A stretch of DNA of 64,000 nt from Opitutaceae bacterium (GCA_016711225.1 JADJTK010000028.1:28556-92555), one strand, 5' to 3'. Shown: positions 18,509 to 27,253, numbered from the stretch's first letter. Notes: generated by a model not told the origin, from the letters alone. Translations and numbers: made by a program.

Positions 18509-19935
18509 CACCCGTCGCCCCCTCTCTTTCCGCCAGCGGCCGAGAACATCTCCGCAGGGTCGCTGCCGTTTACGATTCGCCGAAGGCCCGGCTCTCCGGT
18601 GCGGCGTGCTCGTACCGGCGGCTCCTTGTCCACTACTACAACCTCATTATTCCCGCGACCGCATCGGTGCTCGAGATCGGTTGCGGCGATGGCGAGTTGC
18701 TTGTCCATCTACGGGCGACGCGTAAAGCAGGAGTGGATCTTTCCGGCGCACAGCTCGCTCGGGCCCGCACCCGTCTGCCGGGGGCCACCTTCGTGCAGCA
18801 GGCCGGCGAGGAACTCGATCTGTCCGAGACCTTCGATTACATCATTGTTTCCGACACCCTGAATCTCGCTGCCGATGTCCAGCAACTGCTCGAACGGCTT
18901 CACTCCGTGTCGCATGCTGACACCCGGTTGGTGCTCAACTACCACTCCGCCCTCTGGCGTCCGGTGCTGGCGGTCGCCAGTTGGCTAGGGCTGAAGTCGG
19001 CGACGCCTCAGAGTAGCTGGCTGAGCTCAGCGGACGTCTGCAATCTCTTACAATTGGCGGATTGGGCCCCGATCCAGATCCAGCCTCGCTTGCTCATCCC
19101 GCTGCGCCTCCTCGGACTGGGCAGGCTGGTCAATCGCTGGATGGGGCCGATGGCCGCCTGGCTTTGCCTCGTGGTCTTTTGTGTCGCCCGGTCGGCCCGG
19201 CGCCGTCCTCCCGCGCGGCGGACTGTGTCCGTTGTGATTCCGGCCCGCAACGAGGCCGGCAATATCGAAGCGGCAGTGCTGCGCACTCCCGAGATGGGGG
19301 GGCATACGGAGCTTGTCTTTGTCGAAGGCAATTCCACCGATCACACATGGGCCGAGATCCAGCGCGTGAGGGTCGCTCACCCGGAGCGGAGTATCAAGAT
19401 TCTGCAGCAACCCGGGCGAGGCAAAGGTGACGCGGTGCGCGCCGGCTTTGCCGTAGCCACGGGCGACATCCTGATGATTCTTGATGCCGATCTCACGATG
19501 CCGCCCGAGGAACTGCCCAAGTTTTACGCTGTGCTGGCCGAGGGGCGGGCCGATTTCGCCAATGGCTGCCGTTTGGTCTATCCGATGAACGAGCACGCCA
19601 TGCAGTTTCTCAATCTCTGTGCCAACAAGGCCTTTGGCTATATCTTTAGCTGGCTGCTCGGGCAGCCGGTGAAGGATACCCTCTGCGGAACCAAGGTCCT
19701 CAGCCGGGTGCACTACGAACGCATCGCTGCCAATCGCGATTACTTCGGTGACTTCGATCCGTTTGGGGATTTTGATCTGCTCTTCGGTGCGGCCAAGCTC
19801 GACCTCAAGATCGCCGATGTGCCCATCCGTTACTCGGAGCGCACCTATGGCTCCACCAATATTCACCGCTGGCGGCATGGCTGGTTGCTGCTGCGCATGG
19901 TGCTTTTCGCCGCCCGCAAACTGAAGTTTGTCTAG
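18505..19935 (+). CDS. methyltransferase - GT2 glycosyltransferase fusion
   Basis: 476 residues in two domains. Residues ~1-200 form a SAM methyltransferase: SVLEIGCGDGELLV, AGVDLSGAQLARAR, DYIIVSDTLN. A hydrophobic linker (~205-230) leads to a GT2 domain: VSVVIPARNEAGNI, VEGNSTDHTW, PGRGKGDAVRAGF, MILDADLTM, and the GTKVLSR...FGDFDLLFGA segment typical of polyprenyl-phosphate glycosyltransferases. The reading frame is continuous, so this is a real fusion in this sequence and not a frameshift artefact. It overlaps the preceding methyltransferase by four bases. One polypeptide could load a sugar onto a carrier and methylate the product, but order and substrate are unknown. Confidence 0.88.
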   Translation: MTPVAPSLSASGREHLRRVAAVYDSPKARLSGAACSYRRLLVHYYNLIIPATASVLEIGCGDGELLVHLRATRKAGVDLSGAQLARARTRLPGATFVQQAGEELDLSETFDYIIVSDTLNLAADVQQLLERLHSVSHADTRLVLNYHSALWRPVLAVASWLGLKSATPQSSWLSSADVCNLLQLADWAPIQIQPRLLIPLRLLGLGRLVNRWMGPMAAWLCLVVFCVARSARRRPPARRTVSVVIPARNEAGNIEAAVLRTPEMGGHTELVFVEGNSTDHTWAEIQRVRVAHPERSIKILQQPGRGKGDAVRAGFAVATGDILMILDADLTMPPEELPKFYAVLAEGRADFANGCRLVYPMNEHAMQFLNLCANKAFGYIFSWLLGQPVKDTLCGTKVLSRVHYERIAANRDYFGDFDPFGDFDLLFGAAKLDLKIADVPIRYSERTYGSTNIHRWRHGWLLLRMVLFAARKLKFV

Positions 19936-19938
19936 CTG

Positions 19939-20721
19939 ATGAAATTGGGATCGCTTATCGCCGCTTTCAACCGGTTGCCTTGCTGGCAGCGGAGGGTGTC
20001 CGTCTGGGGCTTCTGTCTGCGAGCACCTACGTTTGACCGGTGGCTGTATCTCTTCTTGCACCGCATGGGGCGGATGGGCGGGGATGAACGCGCTTGCCTT
20101 TCGAGCCTCGTGCGTTCGGGTATGCAGGTGGTCGATATTGGGGCTAATATCGGGCTTTATACGCTGCACCTGGCACGTTTGGTCGGCCCTGCTGGTCGTG
20201 TAGATGCCTTTGAGCCTGATGCGCTCATGGCCTGGGCGTTGCGGGAGAACCTCGCCGCCAATGGTGTGGCCCAAGTGGAGGTCCACCAGTGTGCGGTCGG
20301 TGCTGACATGGGCCAGGCCGTCCTCCAGCGCAACGCGATCAATTCCGGCGACAATCGCCTCGGTTTGGCGACGGGGATGGCGCTGATTGGCGAGCAGGAG
20401 TCAGTACGAGTCGGCAGCCTCGACGGTATTCTCGACGGTCGACGCGTGGATTTCATCAAGATGGATGTGCAGGGTTGGGAGGCAGAGGCGTTTCGGGGCT
20501 TTGCTGCCGTGCTCGACGCCAATCCCAAGCTGCAGATCTATTTCGAGTTCTGGCCCTACGGGCTTGGGTGTGCCGGCACCGAGGTGAGCCGCTTTGCGGA
20601 CATCTTGGCGGCGCTGAGGCTGAACACCTATCTCCCCCTTACCGGAGAGCGGGTCGATCTTCCGCAACTCGCAACGACCCTTCGGAAACAAGCGTTCACC
20701 AACCTTCTTGCCTATCGTTGA
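19939..20721 (+). CDS. FkbM family methyltransferase
   Basis: 260 residues. The core has GMQVVDIGANIGLYTLHLA (motif I), VDAFEPDA (acidic motif II), LRENLAANG and the FkbM-typical FIKMDVQGWEAEAFRGF. FkbM enzymes O-methylate sugars, nodulation factors and other small molecules. The gene begins three bases after the fusion gene stop and is probably part of the same transcript. With its neighbours it makes a run of three adjacent methyltransferase genes, indicating a multiply methylated glycan. Confidence 0.88.
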   Translation: MKLGSLIAAFNRLPCWQRRVSVWGFCLRAPTFDRWLYLFLHRMGRMGGDERACLSSLVRSGMQVVDIGANIGLYTLHLARLVGPAGRVDAFEPDALMAWALRENLAANGVAQVEVHQCAVGADMGQAVLQRNAINSGDNRLGLATGMALIGEQESVRVGSLDGILDGRRVDFIKMDVQGWEAEAFRGFAAVLDANPKLQIYFEFWPYGLGCAGTEVSRFADILAALRLNTYLPLTGERVDLPQLATTLRKQAFTNLLAYR

Positions 20722-20880
20722 GCGTGTCTCTGGCCGACGCCCCGGGGGCCCCGGGGCGCGGAGGGTCTTGTGGCGTGCTTCGTCAATGAGGGGAGAAAGA
20801 ATAGATGCAGCGTCTGTCGCTGGGTGCCTCGAACAACGATTTGGGATTGCCGGGGACCGATTGCGCGAAAGGGTATCTCC

Positions 20881-21870
20881 GTGCCAAAGGCGTTCACCAA
20901 GATCGGGACCGATTTCCGTTGTGGCTACTGCGGGGGCGTTTCCGGCGACGGACTGTACTCTGCTTCTGACACACGGGGGACGCTTTGGGGGTGGGGCCGG
21001 TGCAGGCAGTGCGGTGCCGTCTCGCTAATGCCTCGGCCAACGGACGAACAGCAGGCTGACGCCTATGATGTGAGCTACTACGGGCAAGGAGAGGCGAAGT
21101 TTGACGGTTTGGTGGCCTGGTTCATTCGGCAATGCCGGCAGGTGAAGGCGGCACGTTTGGCCAAACAACTGACTCCGGGCGGTGTGGTCTTGGATGTGGG
21201 GTGCGGCGACGGGAGCTTTCTGTCGGCGCTCGGAGGGTGTGGGGATTTTGAGCTGCATGGTCTTGAGCTTGACGGTCTGGCCGCCCGACGTGCCCGGCGC
21301 GATCCGAGGCTCCATCTGCACCTCGGCGACTTGCTGGCGGCCGGCTATCCGCGCGAGCGTTTCGACCTAGTGACGCTGTTTCACGTGTTCGAGCATTTGG
21401 CGGAGCCGAAACGGACGCTGACCGAGTTGTACGAGATCGTGAAACCCGGCGGCTCGGTGGTGCTGTCGTTTCCCAACGCGGGCAGTGTGCAGGCCCAGCT
21501 GTTCAATGGTGATTGGCTGCATCTGGACCCACCGAGGCACCTGTTTTTACTGGACCCCCAAACGGCCGAGCGGGAGTTCCGCCGCGCGGGTTTTTCTGTG
21601 ATCGGCCGGAGGTTCTTCTCGGTGGAGCAGAATCCCTTCGGCTTCATTCAGAGCGTCCTGAATCTCGTGCTCGCCGATCGCGACGTGTTGTATGAGCGCC
21701 TGAAGGGCAATGAAGGTTATGCCCCGCGCCATGGCCGGTGGTCCCTGTGGCTGCAGAAGGCCGTTGCCGGTGTCCTGCTGGGGCCGGCCATTGTCGTCGA
21801 TGCGGTGGAGAGCGCTTTCGGGCGCGGGGCGACTGTCGAATACTTTTTACGGAAAGACCCCGCTGAATGA
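20881..21870 (+). CDS. class I SAM methyltransferase with N-terminal zinc ribbon
   Basis: With the GTG at 20881 (GAAAGGG eight bases upstream) the protein is 329 residues. It opens with two CxxC pairs (FRCGYCGG and GRCRQCGA), a zinc-ribbon arrangement seen in methyltransferases that act on lipid-linked or NDP sugars. The SAM fold follows: VVLDVGCGDGSFLSA, LHGLELDG, DLVTLFHVFEHLAEP, VKPGGSVVLSFPN. The C-terminal part holds amphipathic and hydrophobic helices. An earlier GTG at 20770 would add 37 poorly structured residues and is less likely. The stop overlaps the next ATG (ATGA). Confidence 0.87.
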   Translation: MPKAFTKIGTDFRCGYCGGVSGDGLYSASDTRGTLWGWGRCRQCGAVSLMPRPTDEQQADAYDVSYYGQGEAKFDGLVAWFIRQCRQVKAARLAKQLTPGGVVLDVGCGDGSFLSALGGCGDFELHGLELDGLAARRARRDPRLHLHLGDLLAAGYPRERFDLVTLFHVFEHLAEPKRTLTELYEIVKPGGSVVLSFPNAGSVQAQLFNGDWLHLDPPRHLFLLDPQTAEREFRRAGFSVIGRRFFSVEQNPFGFIQSVLNLVLADRDVLYERLKGNEGYAPRHGRWSLWLQKAVAGVLLGPAIVVDAVESAFGRGATVEYFLRKDPAE

Positions 21871-23492
21871 ACAAGATCCGACGTAGTTGGAGCCCGAATT
21901 GGGGCATCGTCCTCATCGTAGTCGCGGGCATGGCGCTCTACGGGCAGGTGCTTGGGCATGGTTTTGTGGCGCTGGACGACACCTTGTATGTGACTGCCTG
22001 CGCCGAGGTGCGGGAGGGGCTAACGTGGAAGGGTTTTCTTTGGGCGTGGGGCAATTTCGACGCTGGCAATTATCATCCGCTCACTTGGTTGTCGTATATG
22101 GCCGATGTGACGGTCTTTGGGATCGAGCCAGGCTGGATGGCGTTCGAGAACGTCTTGATCCACGGCGTCAACGGTTGGCTGGTGTGGCGCGTGTTGGAGG
22201 CGTTGGGCTGCTCTCGCGCCGGGGCGTTGATGGGGGCGATGGCGTTTGTAGTGCACCCGCTCAACGTCGAATCGGTAGCGTGGATCTCGCAGCGCAAGAC
22301 GGTGTTGGCGGCGGCCTTCGGCTTGGCGGCGCTGTTGGTCTATCTCACGCGGGTGCGGCGAAATGAGTACCCCGTGAATTGGCAGGTCGTCGCGTTTTTT
22401 GCCGCCAGTCTGCTGGCGAAGCCGTGGTTTGTCGTGCTGCCGGTGCTAATGCTGGTGTTGGATGTCACCTGTTTTGGCCGCCTAGATGGAGGTGCTGGCC
22501 CGCGAGGCTTGCAGGGGATACGGGTATTAGCGACCCGGATGTTGCCCTTGTTGTGGGAGAAAGTGCTGCTAGGCGTTGCACTCATCGGGGCGGTGGCGGT
22601 GGCGCTGCTTTCTCAGAAATCGGTCGGGGCGGTGATGGGGCTGCAGCAAGCCTCCGCTTTGCTCCGGCTGGAAAATGCAGCCGTCTCCGTGGTCTCCTAT
22701 ATGGCGGACTTTTTTGTCCCGAACGCCTTGTCGGTGTTTTATCCTCTGCCAACCGACTATGCAGGCGCACGAGTTGCGGGCTCGGCGCTCTTGCTCCTGC
22801 TGTTGACCGGTGTGGCGTGGGTTGGGCGGCAGCGGTTTCCTGAGGTGACGAGCGGGATCGTTTGGTTTGGCCTCTTTCTGTTGCCGGTGATCGGGCTTGT
22901 GCAGGTAGGCGGGCAGGCCCGAGCGGACCGGTACATGTACCTGCCGATGATCGGCTTGATTTGGATCGCCGTGCGGGTGGGCGAGCGAGCTTTGGTGCGT
23001 GGCGGGGTGGGGGTGCGCCAGGCGCTTGTGGTCATAGCGGTGGTGTGGCTGGGCTTAGGTGGTGTCGTCGCTCAGCGGCAGGTCATGTATTGGAAGAACT
23101 CCTTTCTCTTGTCGGTGCACTCAATGAAGGCGGTGGGGCCGGTGCCATTGCTGGTTTCCCTGTTGGGGGGGGCGTATCTTGAAGGTGGTGATTCAGGGCT
23201 AGCCCTGCCGTTGTTTGAGTCGCTTGCACGCCGGAAGAATCCGGACCTTGGCCATGTGGTGGCGTATGCCCGGGCCCTGCATGGGGTGGGGCGCCTCCGG
23301 GAGGCCATCGATGTGTGCCGGCAGGTGGTGAAGCACGATGCGGGGAACTACTACGCTCATGCCTATTTGTCGGTGTGGTTGCTTGAAGCAGGGGAGGCGG
23401 TGCAGGCCGCGGAACACGACGAGAAGATGAGGGAGATCGGTCCATCCCACGGACAGGTCCCTTTCGGCGCGGAGCCGGGAACGGCGAAATAG
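21867..23492 (+). CDS. TMTC/DUF1736-like membrane protein with short TPR tail
   Basis: 541 residues, intact, co-translated with the preceding methyltransferase. Ten or so helices carry the family signatures: FVALDDTLYV with the acidic pair after helix 1, NYHPLTWLSYMADV, HPLNVESVAWISQRKTVLA, SLLAKPWFVVLPVLM and ARADRYMYLPMIGL. Residues ~430-530 form two to three TPR-like helical pairs. Related eukaryotic TMTC proteins O-mannosylate secreted proteins; most bacterial ones are untested. It is a shorter paralogue of the protein at 15609. The likely role is sugar transfer to an exported protein or glycan in this locus. Confidence 0.8.
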   Translation: MNKIRRSWSPNWGIVLIVVAGMALYGQVLGHGFVALDDTLYVTACAEVREGLTWKGFLWAWGNFDAGNYHPLTWLSYMADVTVFGIEPGWMAFENVLIHGVNGWLVWRVLEALGCSRAGALMGAMAFVVHPLNVESVAWISQRKTVLAAAFGLAALLVYLTRVRRNEYPVNWQVVAFFAASLLAKPWFVVLPVLMLVLDVTCFGRLDGGAGPRGLQGIRVLATRMLPLLWEKVLLGVALIGAVAVALLSQKSVGAVMGLQQASALLRLENAAVSVVSYMADFFVPNALSVFYPLPTDYAGARVAGSALLLLLLTGVAWVGRQRFPEVTSGIVWFGLFLLPVIGLVQVGGQARADRYMYLPMIGLIWIAVRVGERALVRGGVGVRQALVVIAVVWLGLGGVVAQRQVMYWKNSFLLSVHSMKAVGPVPLLVSLLGGAYLEGGDSGLALPLFESLARRKNPDLGHVVAYARALHGVGRLREAIDVCRQVVKHDAGNYYAHAYLSVWLLEAGEAVQAAEHDEKMREIGPSHGQVPFGAEPGTAK

Positions 23493-23551
23493 CACTTGGC
23501 GAGGCCGGCGGTTGACGCCTCCGAGCGCGGATCGGATTGTGGCTCACGCGT

Positions 23552-24568
23552 ATGACAAACGACTTTCTGGAGACCGCTCGCGAGCTCTTGTGCCGATTGG
23601 GCGAGACTATTCGAGACCGGGTCGTCGAGGCGCGGGCGCGGTGCAGCGCGGCGGAGCTCTCGGCAGTGGCGGCCGTGACTGCGGCCGACACCATCTACGC
23701 GGTCGACAAGGTGGGCGAGGCGGCGATCGTCGCCTGGTTCGCCGCGCACTGGCCGGCGGATGAACCAGTCGAGGTGGTGATGGAAGGGCTCGAGGATGGT
23801 GACTCGCTGACCTTTCCGCGCGGCAGCGCGGTGGAGATAACCCGGTGGAAGGTCATTCTCGACCCGATCGACGGCACCCGAAACCTGATGTACGACAAAC
23901 GCCCGGCCTGGTCCTTGGCGGCGCTCGCGCCCCAGCGCGGGGCGGCAACCCATCTGGGCGACGTCGTGGTGGCGGTGATGACGGAGCTGCCCACGCTCAA
24001 GCAGTGGCGCAGCGACCAGGTGAGTGCGGTACGCGGGGGCGGACTGCGGGCTGAGGCGATGGATTTGCTGCGCGGCGGGCGACGACCGCTGGAGCTGCGA
24101 CCCTCGCAGTCGGTGGATTTTCGCCACGGGTTTGCATCGGTGGTCAAATTCTTCCCCGAGGGCAAGGCGCTCACCGCGCGCTTCGAGGAGGAGCTGTGGC
24201 GGCGCGTGCTCGGCACCGGCGTGGCGGTGGCGCCGACTCCGCTTTTCGACGACCAGTATCTGTGTTCGGGCGGCCAGATCTATGAACTGCTCGCCGGCCG
24301 CGACCGGATGGTCGCCGATCTGCGGCCGTTGGTGTTCCGGAAGCTCGGCCTCGTCTCCCCGCTGGCCTGCCATCCCTACGACATTTGCACGGCGTTGCTG
24401 CTGCAGGAGGCGGGCGGGGTGGTGGAGCAGCCGGATGGGGCGCCGCTGGCGGCCCCCCTGGATACGACGACGCCCGTGGGCTGGGTGGGCTATGCCAACC
24501 CGCGGTTGGCCGAGCAGGTGCGGCCCGTGTTGCGGGAGCTGTGCGACGAATTGTTGGGCGGAACCTGA
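23552..24568 (+). CDS. inositol-monophosphatase-family phosphatase
   Basis: 338 residues from the ATG at 23552 (a TTG at 23537 is in frame but weaker). The metal-binding DPIDGTRNLMYDKRPAWS motif is present near residue 105, and AADTIYAVDKVGEAAIVAWF supplies the upstream helix. The C-terminal HPYDICTALLLQEAGGVV matches the second metal-site region (W/H-D-x-A-A type), with Tyr/Ile replacing the more usual residues. The family includes inositol, fructose-bisphosphate and PAP/CysQ phosphatases. Substrate cannot be assigned. It ends the surface-glycan locus and may supply a dephosphorylated sugar or polyol precursor. Confidence 0.8.
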   Translation: MTNDFLETARELLCRLGETIRDRVVEARARCSAAELSAVAAVTAADTIYAVDKVGEAAIVAWFAAHWPADEPVEVVMEGLEDGDSLTFPRGSAVEITRWKVILDPIDGTRNLMYDKRPAWSLAALAPQRGAATHLGDVVVAVMTELPTLKQWRSDQVSAVRGGGLRAEAMDLLRGGRRPLELRPSQSVDFRHGFASVVKFFPEGKALTARFEEELWRRVLGTGVAVAPTPLFDDQYLCSGGQIYELLAGRDRMVADLRPLVFRKLGLVSPLACHPYDICTALLLQEAGGVVEQPDGAPLAAPLDTTTPVGWVGYANPRLAEQVRPVLRELCDELLGGT

Positions 24569-24905
24569 GCGACCGCCTAAGGCAGAACGCAGAAGGAAGA
24601 ATGCGGAAGGCCGAGTGAGCCGTGGACGGTGAACTGTGGACAGTGGACGACAGACCACGAACCGTGGACGCCTCAGGCGGATCGGCCGGATCCAACGAAT
24701 ACGACCGATCGAACGATCATCCAAACCGAAGCCGAGCAGAGGCCGAGCTAGAGCAGGAGAGCCCTCGATTCCCGCTACTCGGCGAGCAGGAACAGGAGAG
24801 CAGGCGGGGGCGCTCGCTACCCGATACCCGCTGCTCGGTGAACAGGAGCAAGAGCAGGAGCAAGAGCAAGAGCAGGAGAGTTGGAGGCCCCGCCCCGCCC
24901 GCGGC
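24569..24905. other. repeat-rich intergenic region between convergent genes
   Basis: 337 bases between the phosphatase and the GH10 gene, which converge here. It holds a GTGGACGGTGAACTGTGGACAG-like word set near 24620-24670 and the GAGCAAGAGCAG array described separately. No gene is supported, although open frames pass through because of the repeats. Confidence 0.55.
24841..24882. repeat. hexanucleotide (AGGAGC/AAGAGC) tandem repeat
   Basis: About seven near-perfect copies of a 6-base unit alternating AGCAAG and AGCAGG, just downstream of the convergent GH10 stop. Looser copies begin at about 24750. Copy number is likely variable. Confidence 0.8.
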
Positions 24906-26231
24906 TCAGAGGTGGACGGTGCGCACGCCGGTGGCTTTGGCCTTGTCGAAGTTCACGTCCCGCTCGATGACGCGGCCGTTGGTGAGGGTGACCTTCAGGT
25001 GGTAGATGCCATAGAAGCCGCGAAAGCCGACCTCGCCCTCTCGGTTGGCGGTGGCGTTGCCGCGGGTGGTCCAAACTTCGCGGAGCAAATGCGAGACGCG
25101 CCGGCCGGCCTCGGTGGGCGTGCCGTCGGCGGCGACTAGGGCGGCATCGGGCCCCATCCAGTGGGCGCCGGCCTGGAAGCCCCAGAGCATGACCGCACCG
25201 ACGCCCGGATGGCCGAAGCCGACGCGGAAGAGGATATCGAGGGCTTCGGCACGTTGGGTGGCATCGGGCATCTTCGCGCTGGCTTCGGTGAGATGGATCG
25301 GCAGGCCGGTGGCGTTGTGGAGCTTGTCGAGAGTCTCGATGAACTGTTCGGGCGAGAGCGGCTGCTGGAGGAGCCACTCCGGGCGTTTGTCCGTTTCGCG
25401 ATCGGAGATGGCGCCGGGGATGAGGCGGTCGAGATCATGCGACTGCACGCCGATGCCACCGACCGGTGCTCCGAGCGCCTGCAGTTCGCGGATGAGGGCG
25501 AGGTAGCGGTCGGTCTTCTCGGGGCTACCAAGGATGCCGTATTCATTGACGAAGAGCACCGCCTTCGGGTCGAGGGCGGCGGCCTTCTTGAACATGCCGG
25601 CTATGCCGGCGCGGCCGATGCGGTCGAGGTAGACGGAGCCGTCGAGTTGCTCGTTGTCCACGTCCCAGGCCACGAGGCGGCCGGCGTAGCGGCCGGCGGC
25701 GGCTTTCAGGCGGGCGTCGATCGCCTTGGCAAATTCGGCGTCCTTCAGCTCCTTGAGCCAGGGCTGGGTATACTCGGCCTTCTCCCAGAACAGGCAGTGG
25801 CCGCGCATGCGCAGATTGTTCTTTTCGGCAAAGGCGAGGAGGGCGTCGGCGTCCGCGTATTTGTTGTCCCCCTGTTTCACATCGGTGTAGTACCCCTTCA
25901 TCTCGTTCTCGCAGACGAGCGCGCTGAAGTTTTCTAGGTTGAAGCGGCGGTAGGCCTCGCCCTTCGCGGTGCGGTCGGCGAAGGGTTTGGAGGCGATGGC
26001 GGTGCCGAAAAGAAAGTCGTGGCGTTTGAGCTGGTATTCAATCTTCGCGCCCCGAAGGGGACGGCTGGCCGTGTCGACGAGCCGAAGGGCGAAGTCGCCC
26101 TTGCGGACTTGTTCGATGCGGGCGTCGGAGTCGCTGCGCCAATCGGCGCGGACCGAAGCCGGCAGTAGGCAGGAGAGGGCGACCATGGTGCCAAGTCGCA
26201 GGGAGCGGGTGAGGAGTGACGTGAGATGCAT
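24906..26231 (-). CDS. exported GH10 family glycosidase (endo-beta-xylanase type)
   Basis: 441 residues with a signal peptide (MHLTSLLTRSLRLG, then TMVALSCLLPASVRA) and a GH10 barrel. Family landmarks: HDFLFGTAI, FSALVCENEMKGYY, MRGHCLFWE, the acid/base Glu in AWDVDNEQLDGS, VNEYGILG, GIGVQSHD and the nucleophile region LPIHLTEAS, followed by LWGFQAGAHWMGPDAAL. GH10 enzymes hydrolyse beta-1,4-xylan or related beta-glycans. HCLFWE replaces the usual HTLVWH, so substrate range may differ. The ATG at 26231 matches the signal peptide; the frame is open further upstream only by chance. It is monocistronic and convergent with the phosphatase gene. Confidence 0.9.
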   Translation of the reverse strand: MHLTSLLTRSLRLGTMVALSCLLPASVRADWRSDSDARIEQVRKGDFALRLVDTASRPLRGAKIEYQLKRHDFLFGTAIASKPFADRTAKGEAYRRFNLENFSALVCENEMKGYYTDVKQGDNKYADADALLAFAEKNNLRMRGHCLFWEKAEYTQPWLKELKDAEFAKAIDARLKAAAGRYAGRLVAWDVDNEQLDGSVYLDRIGRAGIAGMFKKAAALDPKAVLFVNEYGILGSPEKTDRYLALIRELQALGAPVGGIGVQSHDLDRLIPGAISDRETDKRPEWLLQQPLSPEQFIETLDKLHNATGLPIHLTEASAKMPDATQRAEALDILFRVGFGHPGVGAVMLWGFQAGAHWMGPDAALVAADGTPTEAGRRVSHLLREVWTTRGNATANREGEVGFRGFYGIYHLKVTLTNGRVIERDVNFDKAKATGVRTVHL

Positions 26232-26565
26232 AGGTGGGGTGAGGACCTCGACGGGACGTCGAAATGGTCGCGGCACAAAAAGGCATCTGCTCCAACAATA
26301 GCACGGAAGGCGACGATGGCGTCCGGGCGATGATCGCGTAGTTGATCCGCGGTGCCGGCCGCGGCTCGCCGCCCATGGCGAGGGTCGGGCTGCGGGCCTT
26401 GTCTTCGGAAACCGGCAAGGGCGGAAGAAATCGATTTCTCTATGACAACTCATAATCAAGCACTTGAAGCCGACCGATTCCCGCCAATTCCCGCCCAGCG
26501 GGCGCGCACGATCTGGGCAAACCGGTGGCAATGATGACCGGCCCGGAACACATAGCCTGCCCGCC
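26232..26565. other. intergenic region, nothing recognised
   Basis: 334 bases between the divergent GH10 gene and the decayed hicBA locus. It should contain the GH10 promoter. No RNA gene, hairpin-T-tract or conserved coding sequence is seen. Confidence 0.45.
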
Positions 26566-26783
26566 GTGGAGATCACATTCCAAGTTGAGCCGTGCACCGA
26601 GACCGGCGGCTTCGTCGCCCGTTGGGACGATCCGTAGGGCGGCGGCATCACGACCCAAGGCGACACCTTGGCTGATCTCCAGACTATGGTGGCTGATGCC
26701 GTGGGCGGCTATTTCGATCAGGGCAAGTCCCCGGCCCGGGTGCGGTTGCATTCCTGCGTGATTCGGAATTCGCTCTGGCGTGA
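26566..26783 (+). pseudogene. hicB: hicB antitoxin remnant (nonsense codon plus frameshift)
   Basis: Translation from the GTG at 26566 gives VEITFQVEPCTETGGFVARW, typical of the HicB partial-RNase-H fold (beta-strand, E-x-G-G-F/Y-x-A). It is followed by an in-frame TAG at 26635 and then GGGITTQGDTLADLQTMVAD and GGYF, again HicB-like. The C-terminal end (RDSEFALA, then TGA) is in another frame, reached by restoring one missing base near 26753-26757. The restored length, 72 residues, is normal for HicB. Its final TGA overlaps the hicA GTG, the expected operon arrangement. Two independent lesions argue for a real pseudogene. Confidence 0.7.
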
Positions 26784-26994
26784 GATTGCCCCGCGACATC
26801 GACGGTACTGAAGCCGTGGGAGTGTTGCAGCGGCTGGGGTTCGAGTGTCTCCGGCAATCCGGCTCTCATGTCATTCTCCGGCGCGAGGGGACCACCGTCG
26901 TCGTGCCTATGCGTCGACCGATCAAGCCTGGCACCTTGCGCGGCTTGATCGACCAAGCCGCGTCACTGTGGAGGAATTCCAACGGGCGCGCTGA
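26780..26994 (+). pseudogene. hicA: hicA toxin remnant (C-terminal frameshift)
   Basis: From the GTG at 26780: MRLPRDIDGTEAVGVLQRLG, FECLRQSGSHVILRREG, then VVVPMRRPIKPGTLRGLIDQA. This is the HicA double-stranded-RNA-binding-like fold with the catalytic His in GSHVILRR. After DQA the normal ending VTVEEFQRAR and stop (26992-26994) appear in a different frame; one missing base near 26960 explains it. As read, the frame instead runs on into the next antitoxin gene, giving a false 157-residue fusion. The HicA active-site region itself is intact, so the shifted protein could still fold, but with HicB broken a working toxin would be harmful. Confidence 0.7.
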
Positions 26995-27058
26995 TCAAGC
27001 GGTCCCCGGCCTGCGCAGCGTTGACGTGCAAGCTCGGGTTACTACTTTCCGGGACAAA

Positions 27059-27253
27059 ATGACGGCGACGAATGTCATCGCGCAGATCAAGGCCATGACC
27101 GCCCGTGAGCGGCGCAAGGTGTTCCATTATGTTACGACCGAAGCGGCGCGCCATGACGATGAACTTGATCGGAAAGCACTGGCGGAGGCACGGCGCGATC
27201 CGCGTCCGCCCGTGTGCTGGGAAGACGCCAAGGCCCGCCTCGGTCTGAAATGA
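27059..27253 (+). CDS. small antitoxin partner of a RelE/ParE toxin
   Basis: A 64-residue protein from the ATG at 27059 (MTATNVIAQIKAMTARERRK...). It is helical and charged, ends in CWEDAKARLGLK, and its stop overlaps the toxin ATG (ATGA). The size, position and the W-E-x-x-K-A-R-L ending are typical of the small antitoxins paired with RelE/ParE toxins. DNA-binding motif class is not evident. The open frame extends upstream only because hicA is frameshifted into it. Confidence 0.7.
   Translation: MTATNVIAQIKAMTARERRKVFHYVTTEAARHDDELDRKALAEARRDPRPPVCWEDAKARLGLK

Noticed and set aside
26780..27253. True HicA-antitoxin fusion protein
   Set aside because: The normal HicA ending and stop are present one frame away, so the fusion is a consequence of a one-base loss and not an evolved gene.
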